From assembly GCF_004135345.1 (NCBI RefSeq), contig NZ_CP035495.1, positions 3,038,001-3,102,000 on the forward strand: a DNA stretch of 64,000 bases, given 5' to 3'. The DNA is from Xylanimonas allomyrinae. Its GTDB lineage: Bacteria > Actinomycetota > Actinomycetes > Actinomycetales > Cellulomonadaceae. Position 1 is the first letter of the stretch. Each line of letters starts with the position of its first letter. The notes beneath the pieces are model-generated. The model was not told the origin of the DNA and made no database searches. It saw only the letters and a program-made list of their open reading frames with translations. A program made the position numbers and the translations under genes. This document shows positions 17,812 through 32,347 of the stretch, piece by piece.

Positions 17812-18789
17812 TCATGGTTTCAGCAGGACCTTGCCGAAGGCTTCGCCGCTCTCCAGCAGTGCGAGCGCCGTGTCGGCGTCGGCGAGCGGCAGGCGGGCGT
17901 GGATCACGGGCCGCACACGTCCGTCGGCGACCATCGGCCATACGTGATCGCGCACGGCTGCGACGATCGCAGCCTTTTGTGCTGCGGTGCGGGAGCGCAG
18001 CGTGGTCCCGGTCACGGTGGCGCGTTTGGTCAGCAGGGCGTTGAGGTCGAGCTCGCCGCGCCGGCCCTGCTGCAGGCCGATGACGACGAGTCGTCCCTCG
18101 GGCGCGAGCGCTCGCACGTTGTCGGGCAGTGCGCGTCCGCCCAGGACGTCGAGCACGACGTCGGCGCCGCGGCCGGACGTGGCGGCGCGCACGGCGGCGA
18201 CGAAGTCCTCACGGCGGTGGTCGACGACGACGTCGGCGCCGAGCGCGCGGACGCGTGCGGCCCGTTCGGGGCCGCCGGCGGTCGCGACGACATGTGCCCC
18301 GAGCGCTTTCGCGAGCTGGACTGCGATGGTCCCGACGCCGCCCGACCCGCCTTGGACGAGCACCCACTCGCCGGGCTTCAGGCGCGCGGTGTCGACGAGG
18401 TTGGTCCAGGCGGTGCACACGGCTTCGGGTAGCCCGCCGGCGTCCACGAGGTCGACGCCGACGGGCGCCGGCAGGGTCTGGGCGGCGCGTGCGACGGCGA
18501 GCTCGGCGTAGCCTCCGCCCTCCAGCAGCGCGACGACCGGGTCGCCGACACGCGGCCACGACACGCCGTCGCCTGTTGTGGCGACGATCCCTGCGATCTC
18601 GAGGCCCGGCCGGTCGGGCGCCCCGGGTGGCGGCGGGTATTTCCCGGCGCGTTGTAGCAGGTCAGCCCGATTCACGCCAGCGGAAGCGACGGCGATGACG
18701 ACGTCGCCGCTGCCCGGTTCGGGTGTGTTTGCGTGAGAAAGGAGGAGTTTCCCTCCGTCGCCTTGGGACGATATCGTGACCGCTCGCAC
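17812..18789 (-). CDS. NAD(P)H:quinone oxidoreductase, medium-chain dehydrogenase (QOR/PIG3 type)
   Basis: 325 residues from GTG 18789. The N-terminus holds the G-V-N-R-A-D-L-L-Q-R-A-G-K-Y-P-P-P-P-G segment typical of the quinone oxidoreductase/PIG3 branch. The NADPH-binding Rossmann motif is L-V-Q-G-G-S-G-G-V-G-T-I-A-V-Q-L-A-K-A-L-G near residue 147, and the end is G-E-A-F-G-K-V-L-L. No zinc-binding cysteine cluster is visible. The likely role is one-electron or hydride reduction of quinones or other alpha-beta unsaturated carbonyls; the substrate is unknown. It lies divergent from cvnA with ~100 bp between. Confidence 0.85.
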   Translation of the reverse strand: MRAVTISSQGDGGKLLLSHANTPEPGSGDVVIAVASAGVNRADLLQRAGKYPPPPGAPDRPGLEIAGIVATTGDGVSWPRVGDPVVALLEGGGYAELAVARAAQTLPAPVGVDLVDAGGLPEAVCTAWTNLVDTARLKPGEWVLVQGGSGGVGTIAVQLAKALGAHVVATAGGPERAARVRALGADVVVDHRREDFVAAVRAATSGRGADVVLDVLGGRALPDNVRALAPEGRLVVIGLQQGRRGELDLNALLTKRATVTGTTLRSRTAAQKAAIVAAVRDHVWPMVADGRVRPVIHARLPLADADTALALLESGEAFGKVLLKP

Positions 18790-18892
18790 ACCCGGAGCCT
18801 ACCCACGCGCGCCTCGGATCAGGCGTTTCGCGCCGGGCGTGTGCACGGACCACGTGCCGCGGACGTGCCGCGGGCAAAGGAAGGCAGGCCAC

Positions 18893-21800
18893 ATGCTCCG
18901 CCGGTTGGGTGTTCGCGGGAAGTTCCTTGCGACCCTTGCGATGCCGATCTTCGTGCTCGCGCTCGGTGCCGGATGGCTCTCGTGGTCATCGTTGAGGGAA
19001 TCGTCCGTCGCCGCGCAGACTTCCGCGCTCGTCAACTCGCTCGCGCAGCAGGACCGCGCCGGGTCCGCGGTCGCTGCGGAGCGCTCGCTCAACCTCGCGG
19101 CGTCGATGGGCGTCCCTGGCGCCAAGGAGGGCCTGGCCGCGGCGGTCGAGGAGACGGGCGACGCGCTCGACGAGCGTACGAAGGCGTTCGCGGCTCTCCG
19201 CATCGAGGCCCTCGACCCGCGTGTGCGGGGCGCCGTCGCGAAGACGCTCGCGGACCGCCCGCGGATCGAGCAGCTTCAGAAGCAGGTCGTCGAAGGCACG
19301 ATCTCGGAGTCCGCCGCGACGGCCGCGTACACGGAGTTCATCGAGAACGCGCTCGACGTCGCCCGTGAGGTCGCGGGCACGACGGCCGACCGTGAGCTCG
19401 CGCGGCGCCTGGGGGCGTACGTCGACGCGGACGAGGCGATGCTCGCGATCGTGCTGGAGCGCCCGATCGTGGGCGGGCTGCTGGCGAGTGCGGATGCCGG
19501 CCCGTTGTCGGCCGCTGCGATGGCGCGTGTGACGTCGGCGATCGAGACCACGAACGCCAAGGTCGCCGTCGCGCAGCGCGAGCTCGTTCGCCTCCCCGGC
19601 TACCACCAGCTCCCACCGATCGACGGCCGCCTGGGGACGGTCCGCAGCGCGCTGGTCCGTGCGGACCTGGAGAGCGCTCGCCCGTTCCTCGTCGCCCAGG
19701 GGTGGAACGAGCTTTCGGAGCAGTGGGTGGGTGCGGCTCAGCCCGTGCGTGACACGGTCCGCAACGAGACCCGCGACTACGCCTCGGGGAGCTCGGACGA
19801 CTCGCGTGGCCGGGCGCTGCTCACGGTGGTCGGCGCCTTCGGCATCGTCGGGTTCTCGCTGCTGATCGCCCTGGTCATCGCGGGCCGGATCGTCCTGCCG
19901 CTGCGCCGTCTGACTGCGGCGACCGCCGAGATCCGCGACCGCCTTCCGCGCATGGTCGAGCAGATGGCGGTCCCTGGTCAGGCGCCGTCGGTGGATCTGT
20001 TCGAGGTCCCGATCGAGTCGCGTGACGAGATCGGACGCCTCGCCCAGTCCTTCAACGACGTCAACGCGACCACGATCGCCGTGGCACGGGAGCAGGCCGC
20101 GCTGCGCGGCTCGATCGCCGAGATGTTCGTCAACGTCGCTCGCCGCGACCAGGTGCTGCTCAACCGCCAGCTCGCGTTCCTCGACGAGCTGGAGCGCTCG
20201 GAGGAGGACCCGACGACGCTGTCGAACCTCTTCCGCCTCGACCACCTCGCGACGCGGATGCGCCGCAACGCCGAGTCGCTGCTGGTGCTTGCGGGGATCG
20301 ACTCGGGGCGCCGCGTGCGCCAGCCGATGCCGGTGTCCGACGTGATCCGCACCGCATCGTCCGAGATCGAGCTCTACGACCGCGTGCGGCTCGACCTGCA
20401 GACGGACCCGTTGATGCTCGGTCACAACGCCCTGACGGCGGCCCATCTGCTGGCGGAGCTGCTGGAGAACGCGACGTTGTTCTCCGAGCCGCACACCCAG
20501 GTCGAGGTCTCTGCCCTTCGCGACGAGCGCGGCGTCGTCGTCACGGTGCGTGACCACGGCCTCGGGATGACCGCGCAGGAGGTTGCGGACGCGAACGCCA
20601 AGGTCGCCAGCCGCGCCGCGCAGGACGCCGTCGGGGCGCAGCGCCTGGGCCTGTTCGTCGTGGGCCGGCTCGCGGACCGCCTCGGGGCGGTCATCGGCTT
20701 CGGCCCCGGTCCCGACGGCGCGGGGACGCTCGTCACCGTCGTGCTGCCCGCGGGACTGTTCGTCCCGGACGGCTCGATGCCGCTGCCGCAGCCGACCGAC
20801 CCGCTCGACGTGAGCACCCAGCGCACGGTCGCGGACCTCGGTCAGGCCGTCGCCTTCGACGAGGTCACGTCGGCCGCGTTCGGCCAGGTCGCTCCTGCCG
20901 AGCCGGCCGTCGCGCCAGCCGTGGCAGTCCCTGAGCCTGTCGTGCAGCCGGAGGCTCCGGTCGCCGTCCCGGTGGACCTCGACGCGCTCACGGACGGCAC
21001 GACGGCGGCGGGCATGCCGCGTCGGCGCACGACCCGCGCCGAGCCCGGGCCGGCCACCGGTCCCGTCCTGCCGCCGATCTCGGCGCCGGACCTCGCCCCC
21101 GACCTGGGCGGCGGGGAGGAGTGGGTGCCGGCGTCGAGCCCGCAGGCGGGGGAGGGTGCGCTGCCGAGCCGTCGGCGTACCGAGGTCCGGACGACGTCCG
21201 AGCCCGTGTCCTCGCCGGTCGTCGCGGTCGATCAGCGCACGGGCCTGTTCACGAGCTTCCGCTCGCTCACGGACCTTGAGTCGACGTCGGCCGCCGCGGA
21301 CTCGATGCACCTCGGGGCGGCAGACGACGGCCCGACGACGCTGCCCGGCGCGTGGGCCACGTCGCCGAGCGCGGCAGCACCGAGCACCGCGGGCGCGACC
21401 CCGGCCCACCAGCAGGCAGGGATGCCGTTCGCCGACCCGACCGGCGTGACGCCTGGGCTCGAGGTTGCGCCCGAGACGCACACGACCGCCCCGGAGCCGG
21501 CTGAGGCCACGGAGGTCGTTCCGCTCGCCGTGGAAGCGTCGGTGACGCCAACTGCGGCACCGACTGCGGCACCAACTGCGGCACCGAGTGTGGACGGCGT
21601 CGCCGACATCGCGGCGTTCGACGACATCATCTCCGACGCCCCCTCCGGCCGGACCGCCAGCGAGCAGCGCGGCCACGCGCGGCGACGGCGCGGGCTGTTC
21701 GGTCGGCGCCCGGACGACGCGGCGACGCAGCCGGACCCGGCCGTGCCCGGCGTGGCACGGACCGTCGACGAGCGGACGGTGCCCCAACCGCATGCGACGC

Positions 21801-22666
21801 TCGCCGAGACCGCGGGCGCCGCAGGAGAGACTGCGGCCGGCTTCTCGCTGGAGCCGCCGGCAACGCCGTCCGTCTGGACGGCGCCCGCGTCGGCATCCGA
21901 GCGGGGCGACCTCTACGCGGCGGCGCCGGTTCCGCCCCAGGCGGGTGCGCCCGACTCCGGTGCGTTCGCTCCCGCCTCGGCCGGATCGCAGACGCCGGCG
22001 CGGCCCTCCTCGGAGGCGGACGCGAGCCTCGGTGTCCCGGGCGCGACGCTCGCACCGGCGGTCGGCCCGGGCACCCGCGTTCGGCCCTCCGCACCTGAGG
22101 AACAGCGCAGCACCACGCCCGCTGAGACCGCTGCGGTGCCTCCGGTGTGGGACGGCGACGTGGCGACGTCGCTGGACCCTTCTGCGAACGCAGGGCGCTG
22201 GGAGACCTCCGACGAAGGGGACTCGTCGAGGTTGACGTGGCTCGGGGCCAGTTCGAGTGCCGGGCGCGGCGGGTCGGTGCTGCCGTTGCGCTCCGCGCAG
22301 CCCGACGTTCCGGCGGTAGGCGGGCTCGACCCGTACGACGTCCCCGACACCGTTGAGGCGCGCTCGGAGTGGATGGCCTCGGCCGTCCTGTATGAGGAGA
22401 TGTCGGCGTTGCTGCGTCGAGGCGCTTTCGCCGAGGCCAGGGCCACGTCCGGGCCTGGGGACGTCTACCAGCCGGTGGCCGTCGCGGTGGCTGCGCCCGC
22501 GGGCCTCGCACGCCGCATCGGCCGCACCACGGCCGGCGCGGCCGTTGACCGTTTCACGGCCCGCATCGAACGAGACCCAGAGCAGCTTCGCGCACGATTG
22601 ACGGCTTACCAGGCCGCGACGGCGCGCGGCCGGGCAGCGGACGAGGGTCAGGGCCCCTCGACGTGA
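18893..22666 (+). CDS. cvnA: CvnA-type sensor histidine kinase-like protein of a conservon
   Basis: 1,257 residues from ATG 18893 with AAAGGAAGG upstream. An N-terminal membrane segment (F-L-A-T-L-A-M-P-I-F-V-L-A-L-G-A-G-W), a ~270-residue extracellular nitrate/nitrite-sensor-like helical domain, and a second membrane helix near residue 310 precede a HAMP region. The histidine-kinase-like core has N-box E-L-L-E-N-A-T-L-F-S and G-box D-H-G-L-G-M-T. The C-terminal ~600 residues are Pro/Ala-rich and probably disordered. In Streptomyces conservons this kinase-like protein works with roadblock, DUF742 and GTPase partners at the membrane. The stop overlaps a GTG in a GTGA junction. Confidence 0.88.
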   Translation: MLRRLGVRGKFLATLAMPIFVLALGAGWLSWSSLRESSVAAQTSALVNSLAQQDRAGSAVAAERSLNLAASMGVPGAKEGLAAAVEETGDALDERTKAFAALRIEALDPRVRGAVAKTLADRPRIEQLQKQVVEGTISESAATAAYTEFIENALDVAREVAGTTADRELARRLGAYVDADEAMLAIVLERPIVGGLLASADAGPLSAAAMARVTSAIETTNAKVAVAQRELVRLPGYHQLPPIDGRLGTVRSALVRADLESARPFLVAQGWNELSEQWVGAAQPVRDTVRNETRDYASGSSDDSRGRALLTVVGAFGIVGFSLLIALVIAGRIVLPLRRLTAATAEIRDRLPRMVEQMAVPGQAPSVDLFEVPIESRDEIGRLAQSFNDVNATTIAVAREQAALRGSIAEMFVNVARRDQVLLNRQLAFLDELERSEEDPTTLSNLFRLDHLATRMRRNAESLLVLAGIDSGRRVRQPMPVSDVIRTASSEIELYDRVRLDLQTDPLMLGHNALTAAHLLAELLENATLFSEPHTQVEVSALRDERGVVVTVRDHGLGMTAQEVADANAKVASRAAQDAVGAQRLGLFVVGRLADRLGAVIGFGPGPDGAGTLVTVVLPAGLFVPDGSMPLPQPTDPLDVSTQRTVADLGQAVAFDEVTSAAFGQVAPAEPAVAPAVAVPEPVVQPEAPVAVPVDLDALTDGTTAAGMPRRRTTRAEPGPATGPVLPPISAPDLAPDLGGGEEWVPASSPQAGEGALPSRRRTEVRTTSEPVSSPVVAVDQRTGLFTSFRSLTDLESTSAAADSMHLGAADDGPTTLPGAWATSPSAAAPSTAGATPAHQQAGMPFADPTGVTPGLEVAPETHTTAPEPAEATEVVPLAVEASVTPTAAPTAAPTAAPSVDGVADIAAFDDIISDAPSGRTASEQRGHARRRRGLFGRRPDDAATQPDPAVPGVARTVDERTVPQPHATLAETAGAAGETAAGFSLEPPATPSVWTAPASASERGDLYAAAPVPPQAGAPDSGAFAPASAGSQTPARPSSEADASLGVPGATLAPAVGPGTRVRPSAPEEQRSTTPAETAAVPPVWDGDVATSLDPSANAGRWETSDEGDSSRLTWLGASSSAGRGGSVLPLRSAQPDVPAVGGLDPYDVPDTVEARSEWMASAVLYEEMSALLRRGAFAEARATSGPGDVYQPVAVAVAAPAGLARRIGRTTAGAAVDRFTARIERDPEQLRARLTAYQAATARGRAADEGQGPST

Positions 22667-22719
22667 ACCCGAGCACCGTGAATGATGGCGACCACCCGGC
22701 GCCACGACGAGGAGGAAGC

Positions 22720-23169
22720 GTGACTCTCAGCACCGAGGCAACCAATTTCGGATGGCTTCTCGACAACTTTGTGCGCACCGTCCCCGGCAGTCGGCACACG
22801 CTGGTGGTCTCCGCCGACGGCCTGCTCATGGCGATGTCCGACCAGCTCGACCGCACAAGTGGCGACCAGCTCGCCGCCATCGTCTCCGGCATGTCGAGCC
22901 TGACGCGTGGGGCGTCGCGTCAACTGCACGGTGGCAACGTGAGACAAGCGATCGTCGAGATGGACAACGGTTTCCTGTTCTTGATGAACGTCTCGAACGG
23001 CTCGGTCTTGGCAGTCATTGCGGAGTCGTCGTGCGACATCGGCCTGATCGGCTACGAGATGGCTCTGCTCGTGACCCGTACGGAACAGACGCTGACTCCT
23101 CAGCTCATTTCCGAGATGCGCGGCAACCTGCCCGTCGAGGGCGCGCAGCGCGCGGCGACAGTGGGATGA
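22720..23169 (+). CDS. cvnB: CvnB roadblock/LC7-domain protein
   Basis: 149 residues from GTG 22720, chosen for the GAGGAAG ribosome binding site and because M-T-L-S-T-E-A-T-N-F-G-W-L-L-D-N-F is the usual family start; GTG 22663 would add a 19-residue non-conserved tail. The roadblock fold is visible in H-T-L-V-V-S-A-D-G-L-L-M-A and G-S-V-L-A-V-I-A-E-S-S-C-D-I-G. These proteins act as regulators of small Ras-like GTPases, here presumably the CvnD protein downstream. Confidence 0.9.
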   Translation: MTLSTEATNFGWLLDNFVRTVPGSRHTLVVSADGLLMAMSDQLDRTSGDQLAAIVSGMSSLTRGASRQLHGGNVRQAIVEMDNGFLFLMNVSNGSVLAVIAESSCDIGLIGYEMALLVTRTEQTLTPQLISEMRGNLPVEGAQRAATVG

Positions 23170-23179
23170 GGTAGCGCCG

Positions 23180-23602
23180 ATGCCCTACGGTCCTCCCGGC
23201 CCGGCAAGCCACGCTTCTCGCGCGGCGGACGGCTACGAAGCAGCGACGGTGCGTCCCTACGCCGTCACCGGCGGACGGGTGCGCTCGGCCCTGTCCGATC
23301 TTCCGTTGGAGGCTCTCGTCGAGGTCCTCCCGGGCGCCGTCGCGAGCCGCGGGCTGACGCCGGAGAAGCGTGCCATCTTGCAGCACGCTGCTCACACCTA
23401 CGTCTCGGTCGCCGAGCTCTCGGCCCTGCTGCGCCTGCCCGTCGGAGTCGTGCGGATCCTCGTGGCCGACATGCAAGAAGACGGGCAGCTCACCGTGCAC
23501 ACGTCGGCGCCGGTCAACGTCCACACCGGGCACGGCAACACCCAGTCAGGGCTGTCCCTGAGCGTCTTGGAGAGTGTTCTCAATGGCATTTCCGCCCTCT
23601 GA
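23180..23602 (+). CDS. cvnC: CvnC, DUF742 protein
   Basis: 140 residues. The winged-helix-like DUF742 core contains V-R-P-Y-A-V-T-G-G-R, L-T-P-E-K-R-A-I-L-Q, a helix-turn-helix-like stretch V-A-E-L-S-A-L-L-R-L-P-V-G-V-V-R-I-L-V-A-D-M, and L-E-S-V-L-N-G-I-S-A-L at the end. DUF742 proteins are the third partner of cvn operons; their molecular role is not established. The gene overlaps cvnD by 20 bp. Confidence 0.9.
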   Translation: MPYGPPGPASHASRAADGYEAATVRPYAVTGGRVRSALSDLPLEALVEVLPGAVASRGLTPEKRAILQHAAHTYVSVAELSALLRLPVGVVRILVADMQEDGQLTVHTSAPVNVHTGHGNTQSGLSLSVLESVLNGISAL

Positions 23603-24667
23603 CCGCGCGAACGGCCAGGCGAGCGGCGGTCTCGCTCCGGCGTGGGCCCCGGTCAGCGGGGGCACGTCCTCGGGCCCCCAGTCGGCAGAGGCGCCGTCCG
23701 CCCCTGCGAACGCGCCCGCTGCCCCCCTGAGCGGACGAGCGTCCTGGGCGGTGCCGCGACGCCGTCGCCGCCCCCCGCGACGTCGGCCCGGAGCGTAGGT
23801 GCGACAGCGCCCGTTGCACCCGCTTCTGCGGTGCCGGCTTCTGCGGTGCCGGCTTCTGCGGTGCCGGCTTCTGCGGTGCCGGCGGCTGCCGTGCAGGCCC
23901 CGGTTGTGCAGACCCCCGTTGTGCAGGCCCCCGCGGGGCCGGCCCCCGCGGTGCAGGCCCCCGCGGTGCCGGCCGCTGCCGTTCAGTTCCCCGCGGTGCC
24001 GGCCCCCGCCGCCGCAGGCGTCGCCCCGCCGGTCCTGTCGCGACCGGCACCCGCGCGCGCGTCGACGGCGCCGGCGGCGCCTCCCGCCGCGAGCAACGCC
24101 GCGCGGGTCGCTCCGACCGTCGTGAAGATCGTGGTCGCGGGTGGCTTCGCCGTCGGCAAGACGACGTTCATCGGCTCCATCTCCGACGTCGAGCCGCTGA
24201 ACACCGAGGCGGCGATGACGGAGCACTCGGTGGGTGTCGACGACGCCGGCGGCGTCAGCGACCGCAAGACGTCGACGACGGTGGCCATGGACTTCGGTCG
24301 CGTCGCGCTACCCGGCAACCTGTGGCTCTACCTGTTCGGGACCCCGGGCCAGGACCGCTTCTTGTTCATGTGGGACGACCTGGTCCGCGGCGCGATCGGT
24401 GCCGTCGTCCTCGTCGACACCGATCGCCTGGAGCAGTGCTTCCCGGCGATCGACTACTTCGAGTCGCGCGGCATCCCGTTCGTCGTCGGCGTCAACTGCT
24501 TCGACGGCATCGCCAAGCACCGCCTGGAGGACGTGCGCGAGGCGCTCCAGATCCCGGCGCACGTGCCGATGCTCTACACGGACGCACGGTCGCGAGCCGC
24601 GACCAAGCAGACGCTGATCTCGCTGGTCCAGCTCGCGATGCGCCAGCTTCGCTCGGGCGGCCAATGA
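23583..24667 (+). CDS. cvnD: CvnD Ras-like GTPase, frame broken in the N-terminal linker
   Basis: The GTPase domain (from about 24118) is clear: P-loop V-A-G-G-F-A-V-G-K-T-T-F-I-G, switch region D-R-K-T-S-T-T-V-A-M-D-F-G, G3-like F-G-T-P-G-Q-D-R-F-L-F-M-W, and a V-N-C-F-D G4 variant in place of N-K-x-D, as is normal for this family. The expected start is ATG 23583 (M-A-F-P-P-S-D-R-A-N-G), overlapping cvnC, but that frame ends at 23798. Adding one C to the C6 run at 23722-23727 joins it to the GTPase frame through a Pro/Ala-rich linker. The linker contains tandem P-A-S-A-V units (23818-23900) that may be prone to change. Confidence 0.85.
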
Positions 24668-24844
24668 CGTGACGGCGCGGGTGGATTCGGTCGAGCGGAT
24701 CGGAGCCCCCCGCGTCCGCCCGCGGACGGCGACGCCATGGTCACCCTGGCGGTGCCGTGCGCTCGGCGCGACCTGCGGCACCCCGGCGCCGTCGCGCAGC
24801 ACGGACGGCGGGGGAGCCCGCGAAAGGCCGGTCGACCTGGCGTT

Positions 24845-24875
24845 TTGCCAGGTCAGAAGGCACGGCTGGTAGACT
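24845..24875 (+). promoter_or_regulatory. Probable tRNA-Ser promoter
   Basis: TTGCCA at 24845-24850 and TAGACT at 24870-24875 are separated by 19 bp and end 12 bp before the tRNA. TAGACT fits an actinobacterial -10 element; the spacing is slightly long. Confidence 0.45.
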
Positions 24876-24887
24876 GCCGGACCACCG

Positions 24888-24972
24888 GGAGGGCTGCCAG
24901 AGCGGCCGAATGGGACGGTCTTGAAAACCGTTGTGCAGCAATGCACCAAGGGTTCGAATCCCTTGCCCTCCG
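24888..24972 (+). tRNA. tRNA-Ser (UGA)
   Basis: 85 nt with a 7-bp acceptor stem (GGAGGGC/GCCCTCC), anticodon loop CTTGAAA with anticodon TGA, a long variable arm (TTGTGCAGCAATGCACC), and T-loop GGTTCGAATCC. The long variable arm is the class II hallmark of serine tRNAs. CCA is not encoded. Confidence 0.95.
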
Positions 24973-25067
24973 CAGAGCCCCGCCCGCCAGTGCCTGGCGG
25001 GCGGGGAAGGCGTTCGCCGAACGCCTCCGGCTCGCCGTCGCGGCCGGTCTCGGGCGATCATGACCCC

Positions 25068-26369
25068 GTGACCACCGAGGAGCCGCAGGGCGGCACGGCC
25101 GGCGAGGCCGGGCTTGAGCCAGTGGAACTGATTCGGCAGTCCGGGACGGTGCAGCGCACCGGCCGTCTTGCCCTCGCTGCCGGCCATGGCAGCTACCGCG
25201 TGAAGTCCCACATGGAACGCGTGGGCCGGGCGCTCGGTCTCGACGATGTCAAGGCGCACGTGGCCCTCACGGAGATCACGACGACGTCGGTGCGCAACCA
25301 CATCTTCCGCACCGAGGTGTCGGAGGTCCGCACCGTCGGCATCAACGCCGACCGGCTGGCCGAGCTCGAGATCTACATCGGCGACCTGCCCGCGAGAGAG
25401 AGCGTGCATCGCGTCGAGCGCGAGCTCGACCGCATCGCGAGCAAGCCTCCGCTGTACCCGCCGTGGGCCAACGCGCTGTCGGCGGGTGCCGCGTGTGCGG
25501 CGTTCGCGTTCCTCAACAACGGCGGCCCGCTGGAGTGCGCGGCCGTGCTCGTGGCGGCCTCGCTGGGCCAGTACGTGCGGCGCGGGATGATCCACAAGGG
25601 CATCAACCAGTTCGGCGTGACGATGCTGGCCTCGGCGGTCGCGTGCCTGGCCTACCTGGCGCTGGTGTTCGTGATCGGCAGCGCGATCGGGCTGCCCGGG
25701 CGGCACGTGGCCGGCTACGTGTCGGCGGTGCTGTTCCTGGTGCCCGGCTTCCCCCTCGTGACGGGTGCCCTGGATCTTGCGCGGCTCGACTTCTCGGCGG
25801 GCATCTCACGCCTGACGTATGCCGTGATGATCCTGTGTTCGGCCGCGCTGTCGTTGTGGGCGGTGTCCACCGTCGTCGGGCTGGAACCGAACCCGCCGGT
25901 GGCTGCCGCTCTCGATCCGGCGCTGCGCTGGTCGCTGCTCACGCTCGCGAGCTTCGTCGGCGTGCTCGGGTTCGCGCTGATGTTCAACAGTCCCTGGCGC
26001 ATGGCGCTGGGTGCCGCGGTCGTCGGCATGGTCGCCAACGTGCTGAGGCTGGCACTGGTCAACGACTGGGGGATTGCGCCGCAGGCGGCGGCGGCGGGTG
26101 CCGCACTGCTGGTGGGGCTGCTCGCACGATGGATCGCGACGCCCCTGCGCGTGCCTCGCCTGACGGTCTCGGTCCCCGCTGTCGTGATCATGGTCCCTGG
26201 CGTGGCGGCGTACCGGGCGGTCTTCGAGTTCAACGGGGGTGACTCGGTCGCGGCGCTCGGCTTCACGGCCGATGCCGGGCTGGTCGTGATCGCGCTGGCA
26301 ATCGGGCTTGCCGTCTCGCGGATGCTCACGGACAGGGAGTGGACCTTCGAGCAGCGACGCGGCCTGTAG
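25068..26369 (+). CDS. ThrE-family threonine/serine exporter-like membrane protein
   Basis: 433 residues from GTG 25068 (the nearby ATG 25060 is out of frame). An N-terminal soluble DUF1212 domain (R-T-G-R-L-A-L-A-A-G-H-G-S-Y-R-V-K, then L-T-E-I-T-T-T-S-V) is followed by about ten membrane helices, including A-C-A-A-F-A-F-L-N-N-G-G and V-M-I-L-C-S-A-A-L. P-G-F-P-L-V-T-G-A-L-D-L occurs midway and V-I-M-V-P-G-V-A-A-Y near the end, both typical of ThrE. The family exports Thr/Ser in Corynebacterium; the substrate here is inferred. Confidence 0.85.
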   Translation: MTTEEPQGGTAGEAGLEPVELIRQSGTVQRTGRLALAAGHGSYRVKSHMERVGRALGLDDVKAHVALTEITTTSVRNHIFRTEVSEVRTVGINADRLAELEIYIGDLPARESVHRVERELDRIASKPPLYPPWANALSAGAACAAFAFLNNGGPLECAAVLVAASLGQYVRRGMIHKGINQFGVTMLASAVACLAYLALVFVIGSAIGLPGRHVAGYVSAVLFLVPGFPLVTGALDLARLDFSAGISRLTYAVMILCSAALSLWAVSTVVGLEPNPPVAAALDPALRWSLLTLASFVGVLGFALMFNSPWRMALGAAVVGMVANVLRLALVNDWGIAPQAAAAGAALLVGLLARWIATPLRVPRLTVSVPAVVIMVPGVAAYRAVFEFNGGDSVAALGFTADAGLVVIALAIGLAVSRMLTDREWTFEQRRGL

Positions 26370-26603
26370 CGGGACCTCGCGACATCCTGTGACGCAGGTC
26401 GCCCCGCGCGGCTTTGACGCAAGGGCCCACCTGTGGCTAATGTTCTCGACGTTCGCCCGGCAGGGAGGAACGGACGCCGCGCTCAGCGCTGGTGGCCGGT
26501 CCCGGAGGGCGAGATCCTGACTCCTTCATCTCGAGGGTGCACTGCGCTCTCGGTCAGGGCCGGCACGTCCGGTGTCGATCTCCAAGCCTCACGGCGAGGG
26601 AGT

Positions 26604-26632
26604 TTGACCCGGAGAAACGGATCGGGTAAGGT
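26604..26632 (+). promoter_or_regulatory. rRNA operon promoter
   Basis: -35 TTGACC (26604-26609), 17-bp spacer, -10 TAAGGT (26627-26632), about 240 bp upstream of the 16S gene, a near-consensus sigma-70-type promoter. The rest of the gene-free stretch 26370-26603 shows no coding signal and may hold further rrn promoters, though I see no other pair as good. Confidence 0.75.
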
Positions 26633-26872
26633 TGAAGGGTTGCCCCGGACGGGGCCGGATCGCGGAAGCGGCTGGTCCTGATGGTGTGCGTCGGTTGTTT
26701 GAGAACTCAACAGTGCGTTTGATAGTCAATGCCAAATTTTTGAACCCGGGCCGCGCATGCTTTGGTGTGTGTGGTTTGGATTCCTTTGGACAAATCAAGC
26801 AGTTCAGCTTGGTTCTGTCAGTGTTGAATGAACCGTATGGTTGTTACCTCGTTCTCGGGGTGGCGCGATACT
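26633..26872 (+). other. rrn leader with antitermination/processing motif
   Basis: The stretch between the promoter and the 16S rRNA. TTTGAGAACTCAACAGTGCG at 26698-26717 is the characteristic actinobacterial leader motif and recurs in the 16S-23S spacer as TTGAGAACTGCACAGTGG (28740-28757). A similar position in other actinobacteria holds boxA/boxC-type antitermination and RNase III processing signals. Confidence 0.6.
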
Positions 26873-31946
<5,074 letters not shown>

Positions 31947-32015
31947 ACACTTCATGCAACGCGTCCACTGTGCGGTTCCCGAGAAACGGGCAACCAACCC
32001 GAACAACTCGATAAA

Positions 32016-32132
32016 GTTACGGCGGTCATAGCGTAGGGGAAACGCCCGGTCCCATTCCGAACCCGGAAGCTCAGCCCTACAGCGCCGATGGTACTGCCCT
32101 GGAGACGGGGTGGGAGAGTAGGACGCCGCCGG
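32016..32132 (+). rRNA. rrf: 5S ribosomal RNA
   Basis: About 117 nt from GTTACGGCGGTCATAGCGTA to GGACGCCGCCGGA. The ends pair (GGCGGT near 32021 with GCCGCC near 32126), and CCCATTCCGAACCCGGAAG is the typical loop B/C region. Confidence 0.95.
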
Positions 32133-32143
32133 ACACCCTTCAC

Positions 32144-32176
32144 GAAAGACCCCGCACCCACGGTGCGGGGTCTTTC
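32144..32176 (+). terminator. rrn operon terminator
   Basis: Perfect 15-bp stem GAAAGACCCCGCACC / GGTGCGGGGTCTTTC with a 3-nt loop, 11 bp after the 5S rRNA and ending in a short T-rich tract. Confidence 0.9.
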
Positions 32177-32236
32177 GCATGCCCGGAACTCGCATGCCCG
32201 GAGCTCGCATGCAGGCATGCTCGCATGCCCCGAGCG
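32174..32236. repeat. Short GCATGC tandem repeats after the rrn terminator
   Basis: Four to five degenerate copies of a ~15-bp unit around CTCGCATGCCCGGA, plus a GCATGCAGGCATGC palindrome. No protein-coding sense is apparent. The remaining ~110 bp to the DUF4235 gene end shows nothing recognisable. Confidence 0.6.
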
Positions 32237-32347
32237 CGTGCCGTCGACGGCGCGGGGAGGGCACGCACCCGGTCGCCGGCGCGGCCGACCGCCGCGACGC
32301 CGGCGCGGCCTGCGACCGCGACGTCGACGTGCGGGCGGGACGCGCGG

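Noticed and set aside
18986-22705. 1,239-codon frame antisense to cvnA
   Set aside because: Arg-rich, low-complexity composition and overlap with a well-supported gene; codon-bias shadow.
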